A DNA stretch of 37,304 bases from DATLYB01 sp964502525. GTDB lineage: Bacteria; Bacteroidota; Bacteroidia; Chitinophagales; CAIOSU01. The position numbers and the translations under genes were made by a program. Shown piece after piece: positions 8,448-17,812 of the stretch; positions within the stretch are counted from its first letter, which is position 1, and the number at the start of each line of letters is the position of its first letter. Below the pieces are notes generated by a model that was not told the origin of the DNA, searched no databases, and worked only from the letters and a program-made list of their open reading frames with translations. Location of the stretch: positions 1 to 37,304 of the forward strand of contig CAZCXH010000033.1 in NCBI GenBank assembly GCA_964502525.1, written 5' to 3'.

Positions 8448-10757
8448 GTGTCAGCAGGCATGCCGGAATCAAAGCCATTTTTTAAATCGTTTATCAGGCG
8501 AGCTTTTTCTCTTTATGTATTAACGGTTTTATCCATTTGGATTTTTGTCCGTGTGATTCCTCCCGATATCCTGCGGGAAATGGTGAGGGGAATCAATGTG
8601 CCAACCCTTCTTGAAAAATATGAGGAGATATATAGCACGCAAAATATCCCTGAAGATAATCCCGTACATAAGTTCGCACCGGTTGTATTCTTGCTGTTTT
8701 TGGCTGCCATTTACTTGAAGTTTCCATCTCTTTATTCATGGTTCAAGCGCTCGTTTCAGGAAAAACCATTGCTCTCCGAATCTATTCCGAATTCAGTCCG
8801 GGGGATTTGGCTTACCGGATTCTTTATTGTAATAGTTCTCCTGAACAAAGAATTCATTGACCCGTATTTTTTCACGCAAGACGACAACCATGCCCAGTTT
8901 CTGCCCAGGATACTCGTAGGCATGGAGATGCTGTTCCAGGGGGAATTTCCTTTTTTGGACAATTTCCAGCATTTCGGGTCGCAATTGTTTGCCATCGGCA
9001 CTTACGCCATTCTTGATCCAACAATGATTCTTTCTTATGCAGCCTGCAAGGCAATATTAAATCAGCCATACGCCACCATTGAAATATATGTGATATTGTC
9101 AATGTTCATTGGAGCGATTTTTCTCGGATATGCATTCAGGATGCTGAAAGTTGATTCTCTCCTGTCGTTTTCCGGCATTGTTTGCTTCCTGCTTTGCGGC
9201 TATTTCTTCATTACAATCAGGAGCTGGTATTACGTTGCCGGCATCACCTGCTATTTGCCGGCTCTTTTTTATTTGTTCTTGCGTGGAAATAGTAGAGGCG
9301 GTTGGTCATGGTTTCTGTCCGCTGGAATTATCAGAGGACTTTTTTTTTACGCAGGAAACGCTCAATATTTTGCTTATACGCTGATGATTGAAGCTGCCGC
9401 CTATGCGTTTGCCGCTGCCGGCAGGAGGCGCGCTTCGTTATTTATTCATTACTGCTGTTCCGTTCTTTTAACTATTGGCATCGCCCTGCCGCTGCTGTTC
9501 CTGCAACTCGAGGTTCAGAAGGAAATAGAAAGATGGCCCGAGCCGGTAATTGCGAGGGCCGGAATTCCGATGGACGCAGTTATTTCCACCATTCTGCCTT
9601 ACCCGGCAAGTTGGACCCCGCATCCTTACGGCTGGGGCAATGAGAACACCTATCTGATGACTAATATGTTTCATATTGGATTTGCGTGGGTGCTCCCTTT
9701 TTTATTGGGAGTCATCGCATTCGTGCGCGGGAAGGCAGGGAGGCACAGTTCACTCCTGGTTTCAGGAAGCCTTCTATTCCTGCTTTCCGCTGGAGTTGTT
9801 TCGCTGATATACCCGCTGAAGTTTTATATTCCATTTCTGAACAAGATGTATATACCATTCAAGTTGCTTCCTTACGCTGCTTTTGCAATCATCCTTTACA
9901 GCACACTGGCGCTAAGTGATCTTAAAAAATTCACGTCTTTAAGGAATGCAATTTCAGCGCTGGCAATTTTCAGCGTTACCATCAGCCTGCTTATTTCACT
10001 CTTCGGCACCAGCACTTCTTTTTACTCTTATGCCGAAAAGCCCTATCCCTTGCTAAACCAAGGGATAGCAACAAACATTAAACAAGGAGATATTTTGTTT
10101 GGGCTGGCGCCATTAAGGTATGATAAAAAACCATATGCCACATCCCTGATCCATAACTACGGCTGTTTGTATGATCTTAAGGCAACCGGCTATTATGATC
10201 CGCTGCTGCCGACAAAAATCAATAACATCCCTGAAAATCCTGACGAATACTTCAGCCGGTATGGCGTCACCAAAGCAGTGTTTTTAAAAACTAAGGAACA
10301 TGTTGAATATTGGGAATATCCTAACCGGGATGAACATATAAAACGCCTGAGCCTTTATCCGGTTGTTTACGAAGATGATGATATTATTTTATACAATACC
10401 AATCAACCCGCATGGATACTCAGACCAGTGGCGGATGAAAAAAATGCAACATCACGGATAACCGAGTACGACAGAACGAAAATAAAAGCCGAAATCAGAT
10501 CAGTTTCGAAATCGCAATGGGAGTACCATAACGAATATAAAAAGGGTTACTTTATCAGGGTGAATGGAACTCGGGGGGAGATTGTGCCGAGTCCTGATGG
10601 ATGGTGCATGTTTGAATTGCCTTCGGGGGAATTTGACATAGAGATCCGTTACATGCCCCCGAAGTTTTGGAAAGGCGTCCTGCTTGGATTGTTCACCGCG
10701 GTGATGGCGATTGCGGCATTCCTGGTTGTCGAAAAAAAATCCCGTTCAAAGCTGTAG
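8448..10757 (+). CDS. YfhO-like polytopic membrane protein (GT-C type), copy 1
   Basis: The 769-residue protein has about a dozen membrane segments (first at ~20-40, last at ~747-764) and a soluble domain from ~550 to 740. The first large loop holds FFTQDDNHAQFLPR with adjacent acids D145-D146. This is the position where GT-C glycosyltransferases and YfhO-family proteins carry their catalytic acidic pair. YfhO proteins use lipid-linked sugars to glycosylate envelope polymers; activity here is inferred. The start is GTG at 8448 or ATG at 8460. It opens the glycan operon, and a close paralogue lies at 12008. Confidence 0.75.
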   Translation: MSAGMPESKPFFKSFIRRAFSLYVLTVLSIWIFVRVIPPDILREMVRGINVPTLLEKYEEIYSTQNIPEDNPVHKFAPVVFLLFLAAIYLKFPSLYSWFKRSFQEKPLLSESIPNSVRGIWLTGFFIVIVLLNKEFIDPYFFTQDDNHAQFLPRILVGMEMLFQGEFPFLDNFQHFGSQLFAIGTYAILDPTMILSYAACKAILNQPYATIEIYVILSMFIGAIFLGYAFRMLKVDSLLSFSGIVCFLLCGYFFITIRSWYYVAGITCYLPALFYLFLRGNSRGGWSWFLSAGIIRGLFFYAGNAQYFAYTLMIEAAAYAFAAAGRRRASLFIHYCCSVLLTIGIALPLLFLQLEVQKEIERWPEPVIARAGIPMDAVISTILPYPASWTPHPYGWGNENTYLMTNMFHIGFAWVLPFLLGVIAFVRGKAGRHSSLLVSGSLLFLLSAGVVSLIYPLKFYIPFLNKMYIPFKLLPYAAFAIILYSTLALSDLKKFTSLRNAISALAIFSVTISLLISLFGTSTSFYSYAEKPYPLLNQGIATNIKQGDILFGLAPLRYDKKPYATSLIHNYGCLYDLKATGYYDPLLPTKINNIPENPDEYFSRYGVTKAVFLKTKEHVEYWEYPNRDEHIKRLSLYPVVYEDDDIILYNTNQPAWILRPVADEKNATSRITEYDRTKIKAEIRSVSKSQWEYHNEYKKGYFIRVNGTRGEIVPSPDGWCMFELPSGEFDIEIRYMPPKFWKGVLLGLFTAVMAIAAFLVVEKKSRSKL

Positions 10758-10776
10758 TATTACAAATTTCCAGACT

Positions 10777-11358
10777 ATGGAACTAAAATTGAAAATTCAG
10801 CATCGAGTCAACACGATTGAACAACTAAAGGCGACCAGTAAAAACCTTGGCGTTGAACTTGATTTAAGACCCTATAACGATCGGATCATCCTTCATCATG
10901 ACCCTTTCGTGAAAGGTGACGACTTTGAGGAATATCTCCGTCACTACCATCATTCTTTTATCATTTTAAATACCAAAGCCGAGGGAATGGAAATGCGCTT
11001 GTTAGAAATGATGAAGGCTCGCGGCATTGAGGATTTCTTTTTCCTCGATCTTTCCCTGCCTTTTTTGGTGAAAACCATCAAGTCGGGCTGCAGCAAGGTG
11101 GCTGTGCGTTTTTCGGAATATGAGCCGTTGGAATTCATTTCAAAATTTGAAGGGAAAGCGGATTGGGTTTGGGTTGACTGCTTCACGAAAAACATCCTGG
11201 ATAAAAATGCATATTCGTACCTCAGCAGGCATTTCAGGCTGTGCATAGTTTCCCCAGAATTGCAAGGGCATCCAGTCAACTGGATTGATGATTTCAAAAA
11301 AGCATACGACAATTTCACTTTAGACGCTGTTTGCACCAAGCACCCGGAGTTATGGTAG
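10777..11358 (+). CDS. GDPD-like phosphodiesterase domain protein
   Basis: The 193-residue protein carries the glycerophosphodiester phosphodiesterase core: IQHRVNTIEQL near the start (the His-Arg-x-x-x-T of the HRG..PENT motif), GVELDLRPYNDRIILHHDPF with the Glu/Asp metal ligands and catalytic His, then a short TIM-barrel-like remainder. It is shorter than typical GDPDs (~240 residues), so the insertion subdomain and perhaps the last barrel elements are reduced. The conserved reading starts at ATG 10777; the 22 extra upstream codons overlap the previous gene. Substrate unknown; the context suggests a phosphodiester in the glycan pathway. Confidence 0.7.
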   Translation: MELKLKIQHRVNTIEQLKATSKNLGVELDLRPYNDRIILHHDPFVKGDDFEEYLRHYHHSFIILNTKAEGMEMRLLEMMKARGIEDFFFLDLSLPFLVKTIKSGCSKVAVRFSEYEPLEFISKFEGKADWVWVDCFTKNILDKNAYSYLSRHFRLCIVSPELQGHPVNWIDDFKKAYDNFTLDAVCTKHPELW

Positions 11359-12011
11359 TGAAGAAATTAACCGACATTATTTTGGATGCCGATCTCGTGT
11401 TGCTCGACATGGATAACACGCTTTACGATTATGAGCGCTGTCATCAAATAGGAACACAATCCATGCTGAAAAAATGGTCGCAGCGATTCGGTGGCGATAC
11501 TAAGGCATTTGAGGAAGCCTATCAGCGCAGCCGGCAGGAGGTGAAAAAGAGGCATCCCGGCAAAGCGATTTCCCACTCACGGCTTTTCTACTGCCAAGGT
11601 GCGGTAGAATCTCTTTTAAATACAACCGATGCCGGCTTGATTCTCGAATTGCATGCCGCTTACTGGGATAGCTTCATCTCTTCAATGAAACTGCATGATG
11701 ACGTCCTGCCGTTCCTGATGGAATGCGCAAAGGGAAAAATTCCTGTTGTAATGGTAACGGACATGACCGCGCATGTTCAATTCCGCAAGGTGGCGCACCT
11801 TGGCATCAATAAATATCTTGCATTTATTGTGACGAGCGAGGAAGCGGGGGTGGAAAAACCCGACTACCGCATTTACCAGGTGGCTATCGTAAAAGCCCGG
11901 AAAGTAAAACCAGAAATCAGAAGAATCATAATGATCGGAGATGATGACGAGCGTGATGTATTTTCCTCTGACGGGTTTGACATTGTCAATTATCATGTCA
12001 GGCGCACATGA
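11352..12011 (+). CDS. HAD-family hydrolase (phosphatase)
   Basis: The 219-residue sequence has all four HAD motifs: DMDNTLYD near residue 20 (nucleophile and acid Asp), VTDMT (motif II Thr), EKPDYRIY (motif III Lys) and GDDDERD (motif IV acids). The helical insert after motif I marks a C1-capped HAD of the phosphoglycolate phosphatase/Cof-unlike class. It likely dephosphorylates a small sugar or polyol phosphate, but the substrate cannot be read from sequence. The start at 11352 overlaps the preceding stop, and its own stop overlaps the next start (ATGA), implying translational coupling. Confidence 0.82.
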   Translation: MVVKKLTDIILDADLVLLDMDNTLYDYERCHQIGTQSMLKKWSQRFGGDTKAFEEAYQRSRQEVKKRHPGKAISHSRLFYCQGAVESLLNTTDAGLILELHAAYWDSFISSMKLHDDVLPFLMECAKGKIPVVMVTDMTAHVQFRKVAHLGINKYLAFIVTSEEAGVEKPDYRIYQVAIVKARKVKPEIRRIIMIGDDDERDVFSSDGFDIVNYHVRRT

Positions 12012-14293
12012 AGGCGTTCATTAAACAGGCTTTTGCTTTTTATGTGCTGCTTGTTTTACTCGTGTGGTCTTTTCTCAGGGTGGTTTCCCCGGAATTATTA
12101 GCACAGTTGACAGCCGGGATCAATGTACCCACCCTCCTTGAGTATTACGAAATATTGTATGATACGCAGCACGTTCCAACAGATAATGCGGTTCAGAAAT
12201 TTGCACCCGTTTTGTTTTTGCTGTTGCTTTTCATTGTTTATTTAAACTTTGGCGCACTTGTTTCCGGAGTAAACCGGCTGTTAAACAATTCCTCAGAACT
12301 CACAGCGCAAAAGGCAAATTCCGTGAGAAATATATGGCTTACGGGCTTAGTTGTGATCTTATTTTTTTTAATCAAGGAGCTAACAGTTCCTTTCCATTTT
12401 ATAGAAGACGATAATCATTCCCAGTTCCTTCCGAAGATGCTGGTTGGAATGGATATTCTTTTTGGGGGTGAGATGCCTTTCATTGATAACTATCACCATT
12501 TTGGAGCGCAGCTTTTTGAAATCGGAACCTACGCTTATTTCGATCCATTGATGATTTTTTCTTATGTCATCAGCAAATATCTGATCGCCAACTCCTATGC
12601 CCTATTTGAGTGGTATGTTATGCTGTCAGGTTTTACAGGAGCTGTCTTTCTCGGTTATGCATTCCGGAAACTGAAAATAGGATCGTTCCTATCCTCTTGT
12701 GCCACTATATCCTTCATAATGTCAGGCTATTTTTTAATCACTGCAAGAAACTGGTATTACAGCGCTGGCATCGCCTGCTATGTTCCGGTGCTATTTTATT
12801 ATTACGTACGCGCTCGTGATGAAAGATTGGGGTGGTCCTGGTTTTTGCAGCTCGGCATTCTGAGAGCGCTTTTCTTCTATGCCGGCAATGCCCAGTTTTT
12901 TATCTACGCGGTACTGCTTGAATTGATCTGCTACATTTATTCCTTTTTAAAACCCTATTCTGCAAAAAGGGTGTTGCCTTCCTACTTTTGTTCGCTGATA
13001 CTTACCATCGGGATAATTTCACCGCTCTTTCTTTGCCAATTCAACCTGCTGAAGGAAATAGAAAGGAGGCCTGATCCTCTGATTTCCTACAATGGAACTC
13101 CTTTTGACACATTGATTTCATGGTTTTACCCCTATCCCTTCAGTTGGTCGTCATCGTATAGATGGGATGTCAAAAAGAATGTGCTCGTTTTCAGCAATAT
13201 GTTTCATATCGGCTTTGCCTGGGTGGTTCCCTTCATCTTCGGTTTCCTCCATTTCCTGAGGCGTAAAACCGCCTGGCACCTGCCCGTCATGATGCTCGGC
13301 ATGATGCTTTTTGTGATTTCTGCCGGTTCCGTATCGCTGATCTACCCGCTTAAGTATTACCTTCCGGTATTTGATAAAATGAAATGGGCTTATAAAATAT
13401 TTCCCTACGCGTCTTTTATAATCATTATCTATAGTGCTCTTGTGCTGAACAGGCTTTGGTGGCATGAAACATGCCGCAAAGTAATCCGTTTGATGGCGGG
13501 CGCCAGCGTGGCTCTTACCCTCCTTACTGTTATATTCGGAACTAACGGTGCTTTTTTTAGCTGGGGTGAAAAGCCTTATCCGTCATTGAATGCCGGTGTT
13601 TCAAAACACATCGAAAAGGAGAATGATATCGTGTTTGGGTTGGCACCCGATTGGTATAGCGGCAAACCCTATGTCACATCCCTGACCCAGAACTACGGAT
13701 CCCTGTTTGATATTAAAACCACGAACTATTATGATCCCTTGCTGCCCACCAAAATCAAGGGATATCCGGATAAGGCAGATGAATACTTTAAGAGCTACGG
13801 GATAACGAAAGCGATACTGTTAAAAACATCTGAGCACGAGTACATAGATTGGAAGAACCCCCATTGGAAAAATATAACCGAAGAAATCATGCGTTTTCCT
13901 GCCTTATATGAAGATGAAGATGTCATTATATACAGCACCAACCAGCCTGCGTGGACGTTAAGGCCATCGGATGATTCCGGAAAGCAGACCTGTAAGATAA
14001 TTGAATATGACAGGACTAAAATCAAGGCTGCAGTCAGTTCAACCGGAAAGTCACGGTGGGAATATCATAATGAATATAAAAAAGGTTATTTTGTCAAAGT
14101 GAACGGTAGGAGCAGTGAAATAACCTCCAGCCCTGCCGGTTGGTGCATGTTCGAATTGCCCTCGGGAGAATCACACATTGAGATACGATACAAGCCACCT
14201 GTTCTGGAAGAGGGGGTCACTATAGGATGCTTGCTTTCCCTGCTGGCGATTGGACTTTTCGCCTTAATTCGGAAAAGATTAACGGTTACTTAG
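12008..14293 (+). CDS. YfhO-like polytopic membrane protein (GT-C type), copy 2
   Basis: This 761-residue protein is a clear paralogue of the 8448 gene along its whole length. Shared blocks include GINVPTLLE-YE, DDNH-QFLP, LFEIGTYA--DP, NMFHIGFAWV-PF, SLIYPLK-Y-P, NQPAW-LRP, EYDRTKIKA and GWCMFELPSGE. The acidic pair is D134-D135. About a dozen membrane segments surround a soluble C-terminal domain. I infer two related GT-C transferases using different donors or acceptors. The start overlaps the HAD stop in ATGA. The copies have diverged too far for recent gene conversion. Confidence 0.75.
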   Translation: MKAFIKQAFAFYVLLVLLVWSFLRVVSPELLAQLTAGINVPTLLEYYEILYDTQHVPTDNAVQKFAPVLFLLLLFIVYLNFGALVSGVNRLLNNSSELTAQKANSVRNIWLTGLVVILFFLIKELTVPFHFIEDDNHSQFLPKMLVGMDILFGGEMPFIDNYHHFGAQLFEIGTYAYFDPLMIFSYVISKYLIANSYALFEWYVMLSGFTGAVFLGYAFRKLKIGSFLSSCATISFIMSGYFLITARNWYYSAGIACYVPVLFYYYVRARDERLGWSWFLQLGILRALFFYAGNAQFFIYAVLLELICYIYSFLKPYSAKRVLPSYFCSLILTIGIISPLFLCQFNLLKEIERRPDPLISYNGTPFDTLISWFYPYPFSWSSSYRWDVKKNVLVFSNMFHIGFAWVVPFIFGFLHFLRRKTAWHLPVMMLGMMLFVISAGSVSLIYPLKYYLPVFDKMKWAYKIFPYASFIIIIYSALVLNRLWWHETCRKVIRLMAGASVALTLLTVIFGTNGAFFSWGEKPYPSLNAGVSKHIEKENDIVFGLAPDWYSGKPYVTSLTQNYGSLFDIKTTNYYDPLLPTKIKGYPDKADEYFKSYGITKAILLKTSEHEYIDWKNPHWKNITEEIMRFPALYEDEDVIIYSTNQPAWTLRPSDDSGKQTCKIIEYDRTKIKAAVSSTGKSRWEYHNEYKKGYFVKVNGRSSEITSSPAGWCMFELPSGESHIEIRYKPPVLEEGVTIGCLLSLLAIGLFALIRKRLTVT

Positions 14294-14317
14294 CAGGCAT
14301 CCATTGACGAATTTATC

Positions 14318-14701
14318 ATGAAACAAAGTATAACCAAATCCGCATCGAAGTTTATAATTGTTGGCATTGTCAGCACTATTCTTAATTACCTTTTATTTTA
14401 TTTGCTTCACGGATGGTTGCAAGTGAATGTGCTCGTTTCTTCGGCTTCCGGATATGTTTTCGGGCTTGCGGCCGGATTTATTCTCAATCACTTCTGGACG
14501 TATTCCATGGAAAAATTTTATTGGAATAAAGCGGCAGGCTACCTGCTGGTTTATCTGAGTTCGCTGGGCGTGAGCACATTATTTTTGTGGCTGGCGGTTG
14601 ACAAGGCCGGTTTCAATCCATTCTTCATGAATGTTATTGCCATCGGCATCACGACTATGCTCAATTTTATCGGCTTGCATTTTTACACTTACAAGGGATG
14701 A
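14318..14701 (+). CDS. GtrA-like family membrane protein
   Basis: A 127-residue protein with four membrane helices. SKFIIVGIVSTILNYLLFYLL at the start and AGFILNHFWTY in the middle are the GtrA signature. GtrA proteins are thought to flip undecaprenyl-phosphate-linked sugars across the inner membrane for serotype-converting and similar glycosylation. Here it sits with a GT2 enzyme (19341) and three GT-C proteins, the classic GtrA/GtrB/transferase set. It lies 24 bases after the second YfhO-like gene, and its stop overlaps the next start (ATGA). Confidence 0.85.
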   Translation: MKQSITKSASKFIIVGIVSTILNYLLFYLLHGWLQVNVLVSSASGYVFGLAAGFILNHFWTYSMEKFYWNKAAGYLLVYLSSLGVSTLFLWLAVDKAGFNPFFMNVIAIGITTMLNFIGLHFYTYKG

Positions 14702-16827
14702 ATCCGACATTCGATCATTTTTCGGTTCGCAAGATTTTGACAGATGTTTTTAAGAATCCGCTGTTCATTGCAGCGCTGGGCGCCAAAGTAATCTGTTCCT
14801 TCCTTTTTGCGTCCGATTATCTCGCTGAACTATTTGCTCCATTTGTGAATGGCGCGGTTTCAGGCGGAAATTTTTTCTCCGTTTATGACAGGTTTTACCG
14901 GGTACAGCCCGATGCGTTTCCGTATCCACCGATGATGCTCTATCTGCTGTATTTGCCCAGGTTGGTTTTGTCTATTTTCTTCCCGGTCACTTCCACGATC
15001 GGACCAATTGATCTTTTCGCAATAAGGATACCGCTGCTGCTGAGCGATGTGCTCCTGGTTGTCGTATTGGCGAAATGGATAAGAGACATCCGAAAAGTGG
15101 TGATATGGTACTGGTTGAATCCCATCGTCTTTTACGTTTGCTACATTCATGGACAGTTGGATCTGATCCCCACCGCGTTGCTGTGCCTCTCGTTGTTCTA
15201 TCTGTTTCAAAAGAGGGACTGGCAGTTCGTGATTTTTTACGGTTTGGCCATCGCAACAAAATTTCACATTGTCGCTACATTTCCGCTTATCGTTGTTTAC
15301 CTGCACAAAAACAAGCGCCTGGATATTTCTTTTGCGCTCAGGCATGGGATCGGTTTGGCGCTGCTGATCCTGGCGCTGCATTTCCCTTTTATCCTGCATG
15401 AGGGTTTTGTCAAAATGGTTTATCAAAACAAGGAGCAGGGAAAAGTCTTTGCAACTGCGTTTCAGCTCTTTGACGAATACAGCATCCTGATGATTCCGTT
15501 GAGCTACACGATTTTACTCTACGTGATGTGGGGATTCAAGATTATCAATAAGGAAATTCTTTTGATATTCCTCGCGCTTAGCTATGGAGTCATCACCTTT
15601 TTCGTGGTGCCTAACCAGGGATGGCACATCTGGAACATTCCTTTTTTCATCTATTGCATCACGCGTTTCAACGTAGAAACAAGAGCGCTTTTCGGATTGT
15701 TGAATATCTTTTACTTTATCTTTTTCATTGTTTCACCCAAGTCTGATTTTCCGCTTGTCGCTCAATTCCTGAATCCCGACTTCAAAACAGCCCCTAACTT
15801 GTCCATGTGGTTTGAAGCAAACGGAATCAACAGCCGCCTTATCACCAACTTGTCATACACTTTTTTGCAGGGAACTCTGGTTTTCCTGTGCTTTGCATTG
15901 GTGAGGCAAGGGATCAGCAAAATGCGAAGGCATAAAATTTATTTTACTCCGTATCTTATTGGCATCGGTGGCGATTCAGGCTCCGGAAAAAGCACGCTGG
16001 CCGAAGCGGTTACCGGTTTATTCGGCAGCCAAAACATACTGATTGTAAAAGGTGATGACATGCACCGCTGGGAGCGGGGGCACGAAAAATGGGACGAGAT
16101 CACACATCTGAATCCGAAAGCCAACTGGCTGCATCAGGACATTTCTGATTTGATAGATCTAAAGTCGGGCAAGCGCATTCTCAGGAGATCTTACGACCAT
16201 GCAACCGGAAAATTCACAGAACCAAAGCCCGTCAATCCCGAGCGCATTATCATTTACGAAGGGCTGCACTCATTTTATCTTTCGGATTCGGGGAAAATTT
16301 ATGACCTTAAAATTTTCATGAATCCATCGGAAGAATTGAGAAGGCAATGGAAAATCAACCGTGATGTGCGCGACAGGGGACACAGCGTTTCAAAAGTGCT
16401 CGGTGACATTGAAAAGCGCATGCCCGACTCAACGAAACACATAGCGAATCAGGCGTCAGAAGCCGATATCATATTTTCAATTGTTGAAATGAACCCCGGT
16501 AACCGGGAAGGCGAGAGTGAAAAATTCTCCATCCGGATCAACTCATCAAATGACATCTACTTTGAAAAGCTGCTTGATGAACTGATGAATATTGCGGATG
16601 TGAAGGTCAGGCATGACATCGAACGAACCCACCAGGAGATTGAAATTTCCGGTTGCCTTTCTGCGCACCAGGTTGAACGGATTGCTGATTCGCTGAAACT
16701 TAATCTTGATGAAATAATCGGTTGCCCGCCTGTTTGGTCGGGCAATAACCTGGGCGTGATGCAGCTTTTTATCCTTTATTATTTTTTCACGCAGCTTAAA
16801 AACTCTGACGCCACGCTGGCGAATTGA
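14698..16827 (+). CDS. GT-C-type membrane protein fused to a uridine-kinase-like domain
   Basis: A 709-residue fusion. Residues ~1-405 form a polytopic membrane domain: YPPMMLYLLYLPRL, then WYWLNPIVFYVCYIHGQLDLIPTA, then FYGLAIATKFH, like GT-C mannosyltransferases of the GT87/PIG-M kind. From ~420 a P-loop kinase follows: GGDSGSGKS at 424-432, RRSYDHATGKF, IIYEGLHSFY, and INRDVRDRGHS as lid arginines, as in the uridine kinase/phosphoribulokinase family. The kinase should phosphorylate a small sugar, polyol or nucleoside on the cytoplasmic side. Frame and codon use are continuous, so this is a real fusion. Both partners' substrates are unknown. Confidence 0.8.
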   Translation: MNPTFDHFSVRKILTDVFKNPLFIAALGAKVICSFLFASDYLAELFAPFVNGAVSGGNFFSVYDRFYRVQPDAFPYPPMMLYLLYLPRLVLSIFFPVTSTIGPIDLFAIRIPLLLSDVLLVVVLAKWIRDIRKVVIWYWLNPIVFYVCYIHGQLDLIPTALLCLSLFYLFQKRDWQFVIFYGLAIATKFHIVATFPLIVVYLHKNKRLDISFALRHGIGLALLILALHFPFILHEGFVKMVYQNKEQGKVFATAFQLFDEYSILMIPLSYTILLYVMWGFKIINKEILLIFLALSYGVITFFVVPNQGWHIWNIPFFIYCITRFNVETRALFGLLNIFYFIFFIVSPKSDFPLVAQFLNPDFKTAPNLSMWFEANGINSRLITNLSYTFLQGTLVFLCFALVRQGISKMRRHKIYFTPYLIGIGGDSGSGKSTLAEAVTGLFGSQNILIVKGDDMHRWERGHEKWDEITHLNPKANWLHQDISDLIDLKSGKRILRRSYDHATGKFTEPKPVNPERIIIYEGLHSFYLSDSGKIYDLKIFMNPSEELRRQWKINRDVRDRGHSVSKVLGDIEKRMPDSTKHIANQASEADIIFSIVEMNPGNREGESEKFSIRINSSNDIYFEKLLDELMNIADVKVRHDIERTHQEIEISGCLSAHQVERIADSLKLNLDEIIGCPPVWSGNNLGVMQLFILYYFFTQLKNSDATLAN

Positions 16828-16828
16828 T

Positions 16829-17806
16829 ATGGCTGAAATATCCGATGTTATATCTCTGATTAAGAGGCTCTCTTTGCCATATGCTCAAGGTTACGCGCAT
16901 GTGCAAGGTCCGGGAGGAAACACCTCTGTAAAGTTTGACGGAAGGATGATGATAAAAGCCAGCGGCTTCACGTTCAGCGATGTGGCAAAGGGCAATGGAT
17001 ATGCCGTTGTAAATATCGCTGATGTTTTTTCGGACGGCAGGATTACCGGTAAAAAGGCTGCGGAAATAGTCGTTTGTTCAAACCCGCCCAACTCCAGACC
17101 TTCCATGGAATTTCAGTTTCATGCAATGCTTGCGAATTACGTTCTGCACACCCACTCGGTTTATGCCGATGTTGTTCTTTGCGCGGATAGTTCAGATGAA
17201 CTGCTGAAAGATATTTTCAGCGGCAGTGATTTTTTACTGCTTCCCTATGTAACTCCGGGCTTGCCAATCGCACAGCAATTGTTGTCACAATTGAAAAAAG
17301 AGAAATTGCCGTCTGTGATTTTTCTGAAAAATCATGGCATCATCGTGCATCATGACGATTTGGACGAAACGCTTGGAATTTACAATCATGCGCAACAACA
17401 GATTAAAGCAAAGCTGTCTCTTCCGAATGCAACTGATGAGTTTAAGCGCATTGAGAACAAACAGGATGTTGAACTTCTGATTCCGGCAGGCGACCTTCAA
17501 TTTCTTTCCGATGGGCAATTGACGGAAGCAGTTCTGATTCCCGACCAGTCGGTGTTTTTCCGTGATAAAACGGGTTATTCAAAAAGCGAAAATAAACCAG
17601 TGACGATTGATGCGGAGAAAAGAATCGTCAGTATTTCCGGCACTCCGAAATTCACCAACGCAGGAATCGAGATGCTTCAGGCGGTGCTCTACATACGAAG
17701 AGAATTGAAGCGGTTAGGTTTGCAACCCCAATTCCTGAAAGCTGAAGATATTGCCGATATTCACGGACTCGAATCCGAGAAGCACCGCATTTCAACTCTC
17801 AATTAA
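16829..17806 (+). CDS. Class II aldolase/adducin family protein
   Basis: Class II aldolases use a divalent metal held by three His to cleave or form C-C bonds next to a phosphorylated carbon. Seen: GPGGNTSVK near residue 28, KASG near 48, PSMEFQFHAML near 92, HTH at 107-109 and NHG at 168-170 supplying the third His. A C-terminal extension (~215-325) makes it longer than fuculose-1-phosphate aldolase (~215), closer to the aldolase part of RhaD-like proteins. It starts one base after the kinase fusion gene, so aldolase and kinase are probably made together and act on the same small sugar. Confidence 0.83.
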   Translation: MAEISDVISLIKRLSLPYAQGYAHVQGPGGNTSVKFDGRMMIKASGFTFSDVAKGNGYAVVNIADVFSDGRITGKKAAEIVVCSNPPNSRPSMEFQFHAMLANYVLHTHSVYADVVLCADSSDELLKDIFSGSDFLLLPYVTPGLPIAQQLLSQLKKEKLPSVIFLKNHGIIVHHDDLDETLGIYNHAQQQIKAKLSLPNATDEFKRIENKQDVELLIPAGDLQFLSDGQLTEAVLIPDQSVFFRDKTGYSKSENKPVTIDAEKRIVSISGTPKFTNAGIEMLQAVLYIRRELKRLGLQPQFLKAEDIADIHGLESEKHRISTLN

Positions 17807-17812
17807 TTCAGT

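Noticed and set aside
14860..15426. 188-codon minus-strand frame
   Set aside because: Lies inside the membrane domain of the GT-C/kinase fusion; Gln/Arg-rich, typical of the antisense of hydrophobic codons.
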